A stretch of 34,738 nucleotides of DNA from CAZPMT01 sp964587655 (GTDB lineage: Bacteria > Hydrogenedentota > Hydrogenedentia > Hydrogenedentales > SLHB01), in the NCBI GenBank assembly GCA_964587655.1, contig CAZPMT010000049.1, positions 1 to 34,738 on the forward strand, read 5' to 3'. Position 1 is the first letter of the stretch. Each line of letters starts with the position of its first letter. A program made the position numbers and the translations under genes. The notes beneath the pieces were generated by a model. That model saw nothing but the letters and a program-made list of their open reading frames with translations. It had not been told where the DNA came from and did not search any database. Shown in pieces: positions 24,401 to 31,854 of this stretch.

Positions 24401-25068
24401 CCGTAGGTCTTCAGCCATGCGTGCTCTTCGCCCAGGAAGGCGTAACGGAGTTGCCCGTCCTGCGAGGCGAGATCGGCCGGCGGCCTCGCGGAGGTGGGGG
24501 ACGGCGGTGGATTCGGGATAGCATCCGGTCCCGACGAATGGTCGAGCTTGCCCACGACTTTGTGCACGGTTTTCCATTGCTGTCCATCGAGTGAAAGCCG
24601 CACCTCAAAACTTGCAGGGACACGATCCGAGAAGCCGCCCGATCTGTCGCGCGAGAATACGACCTTCCGTACCTCGATTGCGTTCGGCAATTCGATCTGG
24701 GCCCATTCCTCGCCACTGGTGGCCGCGATCCAACTGCGCCCGTTTCCGTACTGGCCGTCGTTGAGGTGCTCGATCTTGTGAATCGAGTAGCCGGGTAGGC
24801 ACGAAGACGCCGATGCTCCGCCTCCCTCAGCGGCGAGCGCGAGGTTTCGGTTTTCGTTTGCGCCGTAGACCTCGAATTCGTCAAGGCACGGTTCGCTGCC
24901 AGAACTGCTCGCGGCGATCACAAGGCGCACGCACCTGGCGTTCTCAGGGGGGAACGAAATCGTTTGCGGGCTGTCCGCGGCGGCTGATGAAGTGAGAGCA
25001 AAAGAGATCTGGAGGAGGACAACGAGCAGCAGGCTTCTTGTGACTTGCGTAGCCGTTGGAACGTTCAT
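21466..25068 (-). CDS. Secreted HzsA-like multidomain dihaem protein
   Basis: A 1200-residue protein; ATG at 25068 has AGGAGG ten bases upstream. A signal peptide (SLLLVVLLQISFALTSSAAA) is followed by an F5/8-type discoidin domain (about residues 35-190, NLALAAEGGGASASS and YGNGRSWIAATSGEEWAQIE). Next is a CBM9-like domain (about 260-430, PPKFDGVLDDACWREA), then a beta-propeller region related to the hydrazine-synthase alpha subunit. Two c-type haem sites follow, CIGCH (about 1032) and CIQCH (about 1081). HzsA-like proteins outside anammox bacteria are common in Planctomycetes and related phyla, and their role is unknown; carbohydrate-linked redox chemistry is a guess from the binding domains. 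No hydrazine synthase beta or gamma gene is nearby. TGGAC hairpins lie on both sides. Confidence 0.8.
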   Translation of the reverse strand: MNVPTATQVTRSLLLVVLLQISFALTSSAAADSPQTISFPPENARCVRLVIAASSSGSEPCLDEFEVYGANENRNLALAAEGGGASASSCLPGYSIHKIEHLNDGQYGNGRSWIAATSGEEWAQIELPNAIEVRKVVFSRDRSGGFSDRVPASFEVRLSLDGQQWKTVHKVVGKLDHSSGPDAIPNPPPSPTSARPPADLASQDGQLRYAFLGEEHAWLKTYGRADLSPDLVPYNGRVKEYPRHAGDDSLPLPPVTRPPKFDGVLDDACWREASRGVARVAFPYDSDLAPCVSYEVWAGWRDTDLFLAVQTDRLLSSHLAVVSTPDMKACGVIVCNEDGLAFNTYLNRKVDRSTPLDGAFNEDLTRFEMRLPLDLLPDCQEQGLRVGLGMGAKHTGNLGRPVNFVFATLAIAEEPPDLKHGFRVRITATRQGKPITLTTNAPGFDKGVPLEPGRQTTISIPASRGPIGPEFNLAIAEGDSKPYELHLFRYDPLERTLTLMEEMVARLENKGIDVAHDKEDLAEWRARQEKLLTSTRPRPVAERKAFFDARIAKRNLLLRDPDLAAMSKILFVKRNPFKPSHNYSDYFDAPFRPGGGIFVAEIPFDNDRFDPSAIALKELFDSQGGIARNPVASFDLSTVYFGYRPTADGYYHLMGMNTDGSGLRQLTDGPFHDFWPCPLPDGGLAFISTRCTSRVFCWRPQSSILFRMEPDGQNIRPVSLANLTEWAPSVMNDGRILWTRWEYLDKGADFGHTLWSIRPDGTFPEMIFGNDIIQPNGYVNGREVPGTREICCTLISHFGDLNGPIALIDVDKGRFNPAAINCITPEVPWPGAPPMEECFREAFPIARDYFLCSHAPRDLFGLYVIDRFGNRELIYTDPSISSMCPTVFQARMAPPAVAGAIKPNEERGEFILADVYRGLEPAVKRGDVKYIRVVEEVPHTLEMQANGEYPKDHEAFMQWYAAPDDKVAGPFGWPAYVAKAPLGIVPVEEDGSARFFAPSGKVLYFQALDKDFNEIQRMRSVVQLQPGEKRSCIGCHESRQMAPSNASRPAARTARELTPPSWGARPFSFDEVVQPVLDAKCIQCHNAEQKDGIDLTSTLDADNVPASYRTLITKGLVHYLDCGWNSGGCEKIAPLTFGSVKSKLWEILDAGHHDVRLTTDEMVRVKTWIDMNCPLWADYIERQKRPVPPAKLAATAPPAR

Positions 25069-25158
25069 GACGGTCGAGCCTCCTATCCGCATTTCCATCC
25101 GGGACTGTCCGCGGGTTCAAGCATACCACAAGGCCAGGTCCTACGAAGAAATACCACG

Positions 25159-25271
25159 TGGACGTAGTGGACTGAAGTGGACGCTGTGGACGCTGCGGAC
25201 GGGGAAGGCTTCCGTCCGTGCGCGCGTGGAGGTTGCGCGTCCACTGCGTCCACCACGGTCCACTACGTCCA
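25159..25271. repeat. Inverted array of 9-base TGGAC repeats (hairpin 2)
   Basis: Left arm TGGAC units start at 25159, 25168, 25178 and 25187 (a fifth, CGGAC, at 25196). Right arm GTCCA units start at 25239, 25248, 25258 and 25267. Spacing is 9, 10, 9 in both arms, so the irregular 10-base step is mirrored, as expected of a paired stem. Most spacers also pair (GTAG with CTAC; GCTG with TGCG except for one base). It lies upstream of the HzsA-like gene and beyond the terminator at 25313. Confidence 0.8.
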
Positions 25272-25312
25272 CAAGGCTTCCGTGCTGCGCGCCCGGAGGG
25301 TGCGCCGGAGAG

Positions 25313-25354
25313 AAAAAACGCGCGGGCCGCTGAGCATCACGCCCAGCGGCCCGC
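25313..25354 (-). terminator. Intrinsic terminator of the lectin-like gene
   Basis: A perfect 11-base-pair stem (25354-25344 with 25332-25322, GC-rich, 11-base loop) is followed on the minus strand by GCGTTTTTT. It lies 31 bases after the stop at 25385. Confidence 0.85.
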
Positions 25355-25384
25355 AAAACGCAATCATCCGTTGTCGAGGGAAAC

Positions 25385-27115
25385 CTACTTCCTCTTGCGA
25401 ATGACGAAACGGCCACCTACGGCGAACGCGCCGACGAGCAAGCCGAGACCTAGCAGACCTGCAACCGGCAAGTCGTCCGCGGCAACCACGATGACGGGGA
25501 TCGGAGCCGTCCATACCTCGCCCTTGCTATCATCGGTCACTCGGCAATAATACGTGCCACTATTCGCACCCGTAAGATTGTCCAAGGTCAACACCGCACC
25601 AGTTGCGCCGTCAACCCTGTCCGCGTCCTCTTGCCCGTCCTTGTACCACTGATACGTCACGCAGTCACTTTCCGGGGGCACGCAGGTCGCGCCGGAGACG
25701 GATACCGTCAACGTAAGGCCGGTGCCCTCTATATACCAGGGGCCCGTGTCGCTGGAACTTGCATCGGCGCTGAAGGGTTCTCCCTCGCCTTCGCCTTCGC
25801 CTTCACCTTCACCTTCGCCTTCACCACCCTCGCAGCCGTAAGGCCCGCAGAGCAACGGCTCAAAGATATCCGGAACGCCGTCGAGGTTAGCATCGGGATA
25901 GTCGCCGGCGACCTCGATGATGCCCCTATAGAGACCACCGCCGACGTCGTTCCATTGGCCATCCCCTTCGATTTCAGCGTAGAACTCACCATCACCGTTG
26001 GGTTCGTCGCTCTCCCAGTTCTCATAGCGGTCGTCTACCCGGCTGCCAGCGACTTTGCCTTGCCAGAAATAGACGCCGCCGGCACCGAAGTCGCCGTTTA
26101 CTACCCAGCGCCATTCATCCAGAACCGCCTTGTCAGTGGCGCCAATCCACAGATGGTCGCCGACACCCATAGCCAAGGATGCGCAGAACGCATTTTCCGA
26201 CGCCGAGTTGATTTGTACAAGATCGGAAGGCGTTGGGACTCCCCCCATCGTGAGCGCCTGCGCGTAAGCTTCCGCGTCCTCCCACGACGTGGCGGTCGGC
26301 GTGACGAGATAAACTTTGCTGTTGGCGGAGTCATACAAATAGCTGACATTGGGGACGAGACACGAACTGTTCCCGGCGCACGCGCCCGGCCCGACGCCGC
26401 AGGTTGTCGTGGCATTGTCCAGCGCTGCCAGCACGTAGTCTGCCCGGACCATGTTCTGCCCGTAGAATTCCTTGGCGTTGTTCACGCCGTCGGAGTCCGC
26501 ATCACCGCAGGCGGCCATTAACGTTTGCAGGCGGGTAGAGACGCCTCCAATCGCATAGTTGGCGTCGTTGGGTGCGCCACCAGCCCACCCCGAACCGTAA
26601 TCGGCCATGCCTTCGATGAACGCCGCGACAACGCCCCACGACCCCTCGGCCACGTCTATTTCCCGAGGGGGATTAACCACCTTAAGGGTGTAGGACCCAT
26701 CACCCAGCGTGACATAAGCGCCCTGGACGAGCTTCAACGCAGGCGCCAGACTCATCGCAAATGCCCCGGCATCGGTCGCGAACTGAGCGAAATTCTTCTT
26801 GTACGCTTCATGCACCTGCTCGTGCAAGGGATGTCCCGTGTCGTTGCAGATAGCCGTAATGACCGCGAATTCCGTCGCATCAAGCAGTCCGTTGTCGTTG
26901 AGGTCGGCGGTCGCCGGGGCCAGATCCCCAAACACCGCATCGCCGCCAAACATGAACTGCGAACATTTCAGCATCCACGTGTCAAAGGCCACCGTGGAAG
27001 CAGTGGTGCTCCCGCCCGGCGCAGTTGCCCACGTAAAGCTGGCTGGTGCATCCGCCCATACGGCCGCGGAGCCCAAGCATGCAATTAATGCCATCGCCAA
27101 ACAGATCTTCTTCAT
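25385..27115 (-). CDS. Secreted C-type-lectin / Ig-like protein with C-terminal anchor
   Basis: A 576-residue protein with GGAGGAG six bases before ATG. Residues 1-21 are a signal peptide. DLNDNGLLDATEF (71), DADSDGVNNAKEF (205) and DANLDGVPDIFE (408) are EF-hand or dockerin-like calcium loops. Residues 258-402 form a C-type lectin domain with WIGATD, NWESDEPNG and GQWNDV. A Gly-Glu linker (429-446, encoded by a 6-base repeat at 25778-25828) leads to an Ig-like domain (455-545, with YQWYKDG and GTYYCRV). LPVAGLLGLGLL, a hydrophobic helix and RKRK end the protein, like PEP-CTERM/IPTL-CTERM sorting tails. Glycan binding at the cell surface is likely. The (GE)n linker recalls Hydrogenedentes proteins. 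Confidence 0.8.
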   Translation of the reverse strand: MKKICLAMALIACLGSAAVWADAPASFTWATAPGGSTTASTVAFDTWMLKCSQFMFGGDAVFGDLAPATADLNDNGLLDATEFAVITAICNDTGHPLHEQVHEAYKKNFAQFATDAGAFAMSLAPALKLVQGAYVTLGDGSYTLKVVNPPREIDVAEGSWGVVAAFIEGMADYGSGWAGGAPNDANYAIGGVSTRLQTLMAACGDADSDGVNNAKEFYGQNMVRADYVLAALDNATTTCGVGPGACAGNSSCLVPNVSYLYDSANSKVYLVTPTATSWEDAEAYAQALTMGGVPTPSDLVQINSASENAFCASLAMGVGDHLWIGATDKAVLDEWRWVVNGDFGAGGVYFWQGKVAGSRVDDRYENWESDEPNGDGEFYAEIEGDGQWNDVGGGLYRGIIEVAGDYPDANLDGVPDIFEPLLCGPYGCEGGEGEGEGEGEGEGEGEPFSADASSSDTGPWYIEGTGLTLTVSVSGATCVPPESDCVTYQWYKDGQEDADRVDGATGAVLTLDNLTGANSGTYYCRVTDDSKGEVWTAPIPVIVVAADDLPVAGLLGLGLLVGAFAVGGRFVIRKRK

Positions 27116-27228
27116 GATTCACTCCTCCCTCGCACGCTGCATGCGTGCACTTTTTGGGTTAACACTGCCTCTGTTGCATTATGCCTGAGTAGACGTTTGA
27201 CAAGAACTCTAGCCCAGCTCTCAACCCC

Positions 27229-27257
27229 ATGATATCCCTGATTACGGGTTTTGTCAA
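27229..27257 (-). promoter_or_regulatory. Promoter of the lectin-like gene
   Basis: On the minus strand a perfect TTGACA (27257-27252), a 17-base spacer and TATCAT (27234-27229). The predicted leader to the ATG at 27115 is about 107 bases. Confidence 0.7.
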
Positions 27258-28007
27258 GCCATTTTTGTTCAAACTTCTCCAGGGGCATTGCGGTGTATTC
27301 GCAAGTGGCGTACTTCCAGGATCTTGCCCCGCTAAAGAACCGTCCGCGGCAAGCGGATATGCTGATATTGCCAAAACCCGCGATCAACATGGATTCGGCA
27401 CTTGAAGCCACGGACAAACACAGCGCAGCATAGCCGCAGCCAAACGGACAAGTCCACATAGTCTTAACCACAAAGAACTCAGAGAACACAAAGAAAATCT
27501 TCGCAAGAAAACAAGATTCCGGCGGATAGTAGTACGGATATAGAATTGATCGATGCTGAGAGCTGCGATGAACGTGAAATCTCTGTCAGTGCCCATCAAT
27601 AGTTTAACTTACGTTTATATGCTTAATAGACAATAGGATGGAAGACTCCAGGGGGGTCTATGGTTCGTCTTCGAGCGCTCTTTGCTTTACGTAAAGATAG
27701 GTTGGCTGCCCTGGATAAGAAATTTCTTGACGAATGCCTGCATAAAGAGGTAAAGTAATGTCGAGAAGTGGACAATTCGATTACGGGCGGGGAAGAGTTG
27801 TGGCTGGCGTCTGAGCGAAGCCGGGAGGGGACGTTCGGCGCTCATGGAGAGGAGGTGTGCCTAGAGGTCTCTTCCGTTGCGGGATCTTGTACTGCCAAGA
27901 GGCTGCGCAAGAAATAACCTGAATATGCCTAATGTGAATTGAACTCGTTTGAACTCATTCCCAAGTACAACTTAGGAGCGAGAACACAAAAAGAAAGGAG
28001 AGGTATC
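27258..28007. other. AT-rich intergenic region ahead of the pseudopilin cluster
   Basis: 750 bases between the divergent lectin-like and first pseudopilin genes. Open frames here are short, lack ribosome sites and show no domain pattern, apart from one possible small frame at 27660-27758. Two TTGAAC boxes occur at 27939 and 27949 upstream of the first pseudopilin, but I see no matching -10. AGGAGAGG precedes its start. Confidence 0.4.
27660..27758 (+). CDS. Possible 32-residue small protein
   Basis: ATG preceded by a run AGGGGGG only three bases away reads a basic, helix-prone peptide (MVRLRALFALRKDRLAALDK, then KFLDECLHKEVK). There is no recognisable family and no clear promoter. It may be chance; the charge pattern and the strong purine run are the only support. 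Confidence 0.2.
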   Translation: MVRLRALFALRKDRLAALDKKFLDECLHKEVK

Positions 28008-28919
28008 ATGAGAAGGAAAGGATTTACACTGATCGAGTTGCTGGTTGTAATCGCGATCATCGGGATTCTGGCGGCCATTCTGTTGCCGGCGCTGGCTCGA
28101 GCGCGGGAATCCGCGCGTCGCGCGAGTTGCGCGAACAACCTGAAGCAGTATGCGCTCGTTTACAAGATGTACGCCAACGAATCCAAAGGCCAGAAGTGGC
28201 CCTCCAACAAGCTTTTTGGTTGCAGGGGCACGACGGGATGGAACGGGTCCGACTGGACTGCGGCCCATGTCGAGTTCTACCCGGAGTACTTGACCGATCC
28301 GGCCATTGCGCTTTGCCCTTCAGCCATAACCGGCAACGACCCGGGGGAGGTCTTCATCTATGTCGAGGAGAATGCATTGACTGAATGGTGGGACGGAGAT
28401 GGATTCCAACCCACGGACCTCAGTGACACGACGAAATTCTATCCGTGCGAGGTCGACAGTTCGACTACAAGCTATCTGTATTTGGGTTGGGTAACGAACA
28501 TCCCCATTCTGACTAGCTATACCGGTCCGATTAACCCTCCTGATATAGGGGGGGTGGCTACTTTGCCTAATGGTGCGGACATACTGGTGGTAATGAGTGA
28601 CCTGTCCGCTGCTCTTGAGGATGCAACCAAAATCGACAGTGACTTGAACGTTGCCGCTCCCAGTGGGCCTGTGACAATGTACAGGCTGCGCGAGGGTGTT
28701 GAGAGGTTCATGATCACAGATATCAACAATCCTGCAGCCAGCGCCCAGGCGCAGAGCGGGATTCCGGTCATGGCGGACTGGGTGAGCGCTGGCATGGGTC
28801 AGGAATTCAATCATGCTCCGGGCGGGAGCAATATACTGTGGATGGACGGCCACGTGTCGTTCCTAAGGTATCCGGGTGAATGGCCGGAATCCCCATTGAT
28901 GGCGATTCTGCAGGATTGA
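28008..28919 (+). CDS. Type II-secretion-like pseudopilin, DUF1559-like, copy 1
   Basis: A 303-residue protein; ATG at 28008 has AGGAGAGG seven bases upstream. RRKGFTLIELLVVIAIIGIL is the class III prepilin signal: cleavage after Gly, N-methylated Phe, Glu at +5. ARARESARRASCANNLKQYA follows, typical of Planctomycetes-type pseudopilins. The C-terminus has HAPGGSNILWMDGHVSF, a variant of the H-X9-DG motif of that group (ten residues between His and Asp here). A prepilin peptidase and type II secretion machinery would assemble it, but none is in this window. Its middle differs much from copies 2 and 3. A 20-base tandem duplication covers its stop codon. Confidence 0.85.
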   Translation: MRRKGFTLIELLVVIAIIGILAAILLPALARARESARRASCANNLKQYALVYKMYANESKGQKWPSNKLFGCRGTTGWNGSDWTAAHVEFYPEYLTDPAIALCPSAITGNDPGEVFIYVEENALTEWWDGDGFQPTDLSDTTKFYPCEVDSSTTSYLYLGWVTNIPILTSYTGPINPPDIGGVATLPNGADILVVMSDLSAALEDATKIDSDLNVAAPSGPVTMYRLREGVERFMITDINNPAASAQAQSGIPVMADWVSAGMGQEFNHAPGGSNILWMDGHVSFLRYPGEWPESPLMAILQD

Positions 28920-28934
28920 TGGCGATTCTGCAGG
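28895..28934 (+). repeat. 20-base tandem duplication over the stop of pseudopilin copy 1
   Basis: ATTGATGGCGATTCTGCAGG occurs twice, back to back (28895-28914 and 28915-28934). The second copy brings the present TGA. Without it the protein would end SPLMAILQGT instead of SPLMAILQD. Confidence 0.9.
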
Positions 28935-28969
28935 GAACTTGATTTCGGCTTGTTGGACGAGTTAGCAGA

Positions 28970-29008
28970 GTGGCTTGCCTTTCGCTAAAGAGAAAGGCAA
29001 GCCACTTT
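28970..29008 (+). terminator. Intrinsic terminator of pseudopilin copy 1
   Basis: A perfect 14-base-pair stem (28970-28983 with 28992-29005), an eight-base loop, then TTTAC. The T-run is short. Confidence 0.75.
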
Positions 29009-29057
29009 ACGGAGAGTTGAGTCGTATGTGTCCCATTGCCGATTTCAGTGAGACAAC

Positions 29058-29086
29058 TTGCCCGGTTGAGGGAAACGTGTTACGAT
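29058..29086 (+). promoter_or_regulatory. Promoter of pseudopilin copy 2
   Basis: TTGCCC (29058-29063), a 17-base spacer and TACGAT (29081-29086). The same geometry and flanking sequence recur before copy 3 (30587-30615). The leader GCAGTGGTTACTTTGGCAGG is also nearly the same in both. Confidence 0.6.
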
Positions 29087-29143
29087 AATTGCAGTGGTTA
29101 CTTTGGCAGGTAAACGAAGAAGTAAAGGAAAGGAGAGGTTATC

Positions 29144-30046
29144 ATGAGCAGGAAAGGATTTACACTTATCGAGCTGTTGGTAGTAATTGCCATCATCGGG
29201 ATTCTAGCGGCCATTCTGTTGCCGGCGCTGGCTCGAGCGCGGGAATCAGCGCGCCGCGCGAGCTGCGCGAACAACCTGAAACAGTTCGGGCTGGTACTTA
29301 AGATGTACGCTAACGAGAGTAAGGGCGCGTTGTATCCACCTGTCGCTCAGTTCGACTTTCCAGGCGTGGATTGCAGTGTCGCGGGGCCTAATGCCGATTT
29401 CCCCGATAGCGGCAATGGCAAGACTGCCTACGCGGCCTATCCCTCCATGATTTGCCCGGAATACCTGACTGATCCCAACATCTATATTTGTCCGTCCGAT
29501 GTAGATCCCCCGGCGTTCAAGAATCCAACCACGGGTGAGAGCATGCTTACTGTACCCTGCGCGAACTGGGCTGTGAACGGCGTGGCGCTGGGGATTCCCG
29601 CAGCCGACGAGAGCTACTTCTACCTGGGTTGGCTGGTTGACCAGGTTGATGAAGACGATCCCACCATGCCCTATGGGGACGCAGTGGTTCCCATCGCAGC
29701 GGTTGCGCTGCTGGGGGGTATAGACGGCACCTTCGAGTACTGCAACAATGACGTGGATGTGAGTTCCTTTGGTCCAGTCGGCAGCGGCGGAGGCCCCACC
29801 CTCTACCGGCTCCGGGAAGGTATCGAGCGGTTCCTGATTACGGATATCAACAACCCAGCGGCCTCATCCAAGGCCCAGAGCGAAATCGAGATCATGGCCG
29901 ACCTGACGGCCACCAAAATCGAGTATTTCGCCCATGTGCCGGGCGGGAGCAATATCCTGTTCCTCGATGGGCACGTCCAGTTCGATAAGTACCCGGGCAA
30001 AGGATTCGTCTCCAAGCCATTCGCGGCGATCGTAGGCATTAGCTGA
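29144..30046 (+). CDS. Pseudopilin, DUF1559-like, copy 2
   Basis: A 300-residue protein with AGGAGAGG seven bases before ATG. SRKGFTLIELLVVIAIIGIL is the prepilin cleavage and assembly helix, and CANNLKQFGLVLKMYANESK matches the other copies. EYLTDPNIYICPSDVDPPAF and LYRLREGIERFLITDINNPA are shared almost exactly with copy 3. The end is HVPGGSNILFLDGHVQF (H-X10-DG). Copies 2 and 3 also share promoter, leader, 3' region and terminator, so they arose by a recent tandem duplication. Alternating substitution of the variable middle (about residues 70-200) suggests different binding surfaces in a minor-pilin-like complex (inference). Confidence 0.85.
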   Translation: MSRKGFTLIELLVVIAIIGILAAILLPALARARESARRASCANNLKQFGLVLKMYANESKGALYPPVAQFDFPGVDCSVAGPNADFPDSGNGKTAYAAYPSMICPEYLTDPNIYICPSDVDPPAFKNPTTGESMLTVPCANWAVNGVALGIPAADESYFYLGWLVDQVDEDDPTMPYGDAVVPIAAVALLGGIDGTFEYCNNDVDVSSFGPVGSGGGPTLYRLREGIERFLITDINNPAASSKAQSEIEIMADLTATKIEYFAHVPGGSNILFLDGHVQFDKYPGKGFVSKPFAAIVGIS

Positions 30047-30199
30047 CCGATTCCGGGACTTGCGCATAGCGCAATGTTCGTAGGACGAGTGCAGCGTGGC
30101 TTCATAGAACGGATTGTCGGGCTAGCGCGTTGAAAGCGTGCCGAGTGCCATTCCTAGACAGCCCGTTTCTGTGAGGCGCACAAGGTGAAGGTTACATGC

Positions 30200-30238
30200 G
30201 TGGGGCGCGGTTTCGCAGAAGCCGCGCCCCACATGCTT
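30200..30238 (+). terminator. Terminator of pseudopilin copy 2
   Basis: An 11-base-pair GC stem (GTGGGGCGCGG with CCGCGCCCCAC, 30200-30232) extended by TTC/GAA inside the loop, then ATGCTTTCT. It is homologous to the terminator at 31736. Confidence 0.7.
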
Positions 30239-30307
30239 TCTCGGGTCTCATGACGCAGCATTTAGGGTCGGCCATTCCCACATGAATCTCCCGGTGACCA
30301 AAGGTCC

Positions 30308-30359
30308 GCGTGTGCGAGATCACGTAAAGGTGTAGGTCCCTGCGTCCGGAGTGGGTCCC
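30308..30359 (-). pseudogene. Remnant of the anti-sigma gene's 3' end
   Basis: 46 of 52 bases match 31996-32047, the end of the anti-sigma gene, in the same orientation. On the minus strand it reads PTPDAGTYTFT and stop where the gene has PALDAATYTFA. It lies between pseudopilin copies 2 and 3, opposite in direction to them, exactly where the anti-sigma gene lies after copy 3. Between 30360 and 30560 I can recognise nothing else. Confidence 0.8.
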
Positions 30360-30586
30360 GAGGGGAGGTCAGGAGGCACGGAGTTCCCGCATCTTTCGGG
30401 CGGCGGGAGCGTCCTCAACTTGGGCAATTCATCCGGTACCCGGGAGACCGGCAGATTTCGGTCAACATTGCTATGCTGGCCGGCTCGGCATAGTCCGAGG
30501 AAGCCGCGCGAGGAGTAGGTGGCTGAGGGGGAGTTAAGTAGTACGTCTTCCACTGACGATTTCAGTTATGATTTCAGTAAGACAGC

Positions 30587-30615
30587 TTGACGGATGGGGG
30601 AAGACGTGTTATTGT
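30587..30615 (+). promoter_or_regulatory. Promoter of pseudopilin copy 3
   Basis: TTGACG (30587-30592), a 17-base spacer and TATTGT (30610-30615). Its -35 and -10 both fit the consensus better than those of copy 2, so copy 3 may be expressed more strongly (inference). Confidence 0.65.
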
Positions 30616-30671
30616 GATTGCAGTGGTCACTTTGGCAGGTAAACGAAGAAAAATGGAAAGGAGCGGTTCTC

Positions 30672-31577
30672 ATGAGCAGGAAGGGATTCACACTTATCGA
30701 GCTGTTGGTTGTAATTGCCATCATCGGGATTCTGGCGGCCATTCTTTTGCCGGCGCTGGCTCGAGCGCGGGAGTCAGCGCGGCGGTCGAGCTGCCAGAAC
30801 AACCTGAAACAGTTCGGGCTCGTCTTCAAGATGTACGCTAACGAAAGTAAGGGCGCCTTGTATCCACCTATCTTTCAGTTTGACGTACCGGGCGTGGATT
30901 GCGCTGTCGCTGGGGCCAACGCCGATTTCCCCCCTTACGGTGACGCTGCCGGTGCTTATGCCGCCTACCCCCCGATGATCTACCCGGAATACCTGACCGA
31001 TCCCAACATTTATGTTTGTCCGTCCGATACAGATCCCCCGGTCTTCGCGAACCCCACGACAGGGGAGAACATGCTTACGATTCCATGCAGACAGTACAGC
31101 GTGAACGGCGTGACAATGGGCATGCCCGCAGCCGATGAGAGCGTCTTTTATCTGGGCTGGATTATGGATATGGTTGATGATACCGATCCCACGTTTGTAG
31201 TTGATGGGGCAACGGTTCCGATACAGGGGGTTGCGCTAATAGGCTCTTTCGACGGCACTTTTGAAAAGTGCAACACAGACATGAACGTGAGCGCCTTTGG
31301 TCCCGTCGGTAACGGCGGAGGGAGCACCTTGTATCGGCTCCGGGAAGGTATCGAGCGGTTCATGATTACGGACATCAATAACCCTGCGGCCTCAGCCCAA
31401 GCCCAAAGCGAAATCGAGATCATGGCCGATCTGACGTCCACCTCGGTCGAGAATTACAACCACGCGCCGGGCGGGAGCAATATCCTGTTCCTCGACGGTC
31501 ATGTCGAGTTCGCGAAATACCCCGGCAAAGGGTTTGTGTCCCATCCATTCGCGGCGCTCGTAGGCATTTCCGACTGA
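30672..31577 (+). CDS. Pseudopilin, DUF1559-like, copy 3
   Basis: A 301-residue protein; AAGGAGCGG lies about seven bases before ATG 30672, and an in-frame ATG at 30618 lies in the leader and is rejected. SRKGFTLIELLVVIAIIGIL is the prepilin signal and helix; SARRSSCQNNLKQFGLVFKM replaces the 'RASCANN' of the other copies. EYLTDPNIYVCPSDTDPPVF and TLYRLREGIERFMITDINNP match copy 2. The end HAPGGSNILFLDGHVEFAKY has the H-X10-DG variant motif. It is the last gene of the tandem series and converges on the anti-sigma gene. Like the others it needs a prepilin peptidase encoded elsewhere. Confidence 0.85.
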   Translation: MSRKGFTLIELLVVIAIIGILAAILLPALARARESARRSSCQNNLKQFGLVFKMYANESKGALYPPIFQFDVPGVDCAVAGANADFPPYGDAAGAYAAYPPMIYPEYLTDPNIYVCPSDTDPPVFANPTTGENMLTIPCRQYSVNGVTMGMPAADESVFYLGWIMDMVDDTDPTFVVDGATVPIQGVALIGSFDGTFEKCNTDMNVSAFGPVGNGGGSTLYRLREGIERFMITDINNPAASAQAQSEIEIMADLTSTSVENYNHAPGGSNILFLDGHVEFAKYPGKGFVSHPFAALVGISD

Positions 31578-31735
31578 TTCCTGGACTTGCGCATAGCGCA
31601 ATGTTCCGAGGACGAGTGCGGTGTGGCTTCATAGAACGGATTGTTGGGCCAGCGCGTTGAAAGCGTGCCGGCTGCGTGAAGAGTGATTCCCAGACAGCCC
31701 ATTTCTGTGAGGCGCACAAGGTGAAGGTTACATGC

Positions 31736-31776
31736 GTGGGGCGCGGTTTCCGCGGAAGCCGCGCCCCACATGTTTT
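31736..31776 (+). terminator. Terminator of pseudopilin copy 3
   Basis: A 34-base near-perfect palindrome (31736-31769, outer arms GTGGGGCGCGG and CCGCGCCCCAC, inner TTTCCG/CGGAAG) followed by ATGTTTTCT. The inner part is more complete than in copy 2. Confidence 0.75.
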
Positions 31777-31784
31777 CTCGAGGC

Positions 31785-31815
31785 AAATATTCCCCGGCAA
31801 AGCCGGGGGATATTT
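31785..31815. other. Strong 14-base-pair hairpin
   Basis: 31785-31798 pairs with 31802-31815 (AAATATTCCCCGGC against GCCGGGGGATATTT, one T-G pair) around a three-base AAA loop. It could stop transcription from either side of this convergent region; the A-run before the stem gives a T-run only on the minus strand. Confidence 0.7.
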
Positions 31816-31854
31816 ACATTCGGCAGTTGTAACCGAGAGGAATCGTCCGGACGA

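Noticed and set aside
27112..27489. 125-codon minus-strand open frame upstream of the lectin-like gene
   Set aside because: It overlaps the promoter and leader of that gene, lacks a ribosome site and has no recognisable domain.
30320..30553. 77-codon minus-strand open frame as a gene
   Set aside because: Only its last codons match the anti-sigma tail; there is no ribosome site and the upstream part has no counterpart, so it is treated as a remnant.
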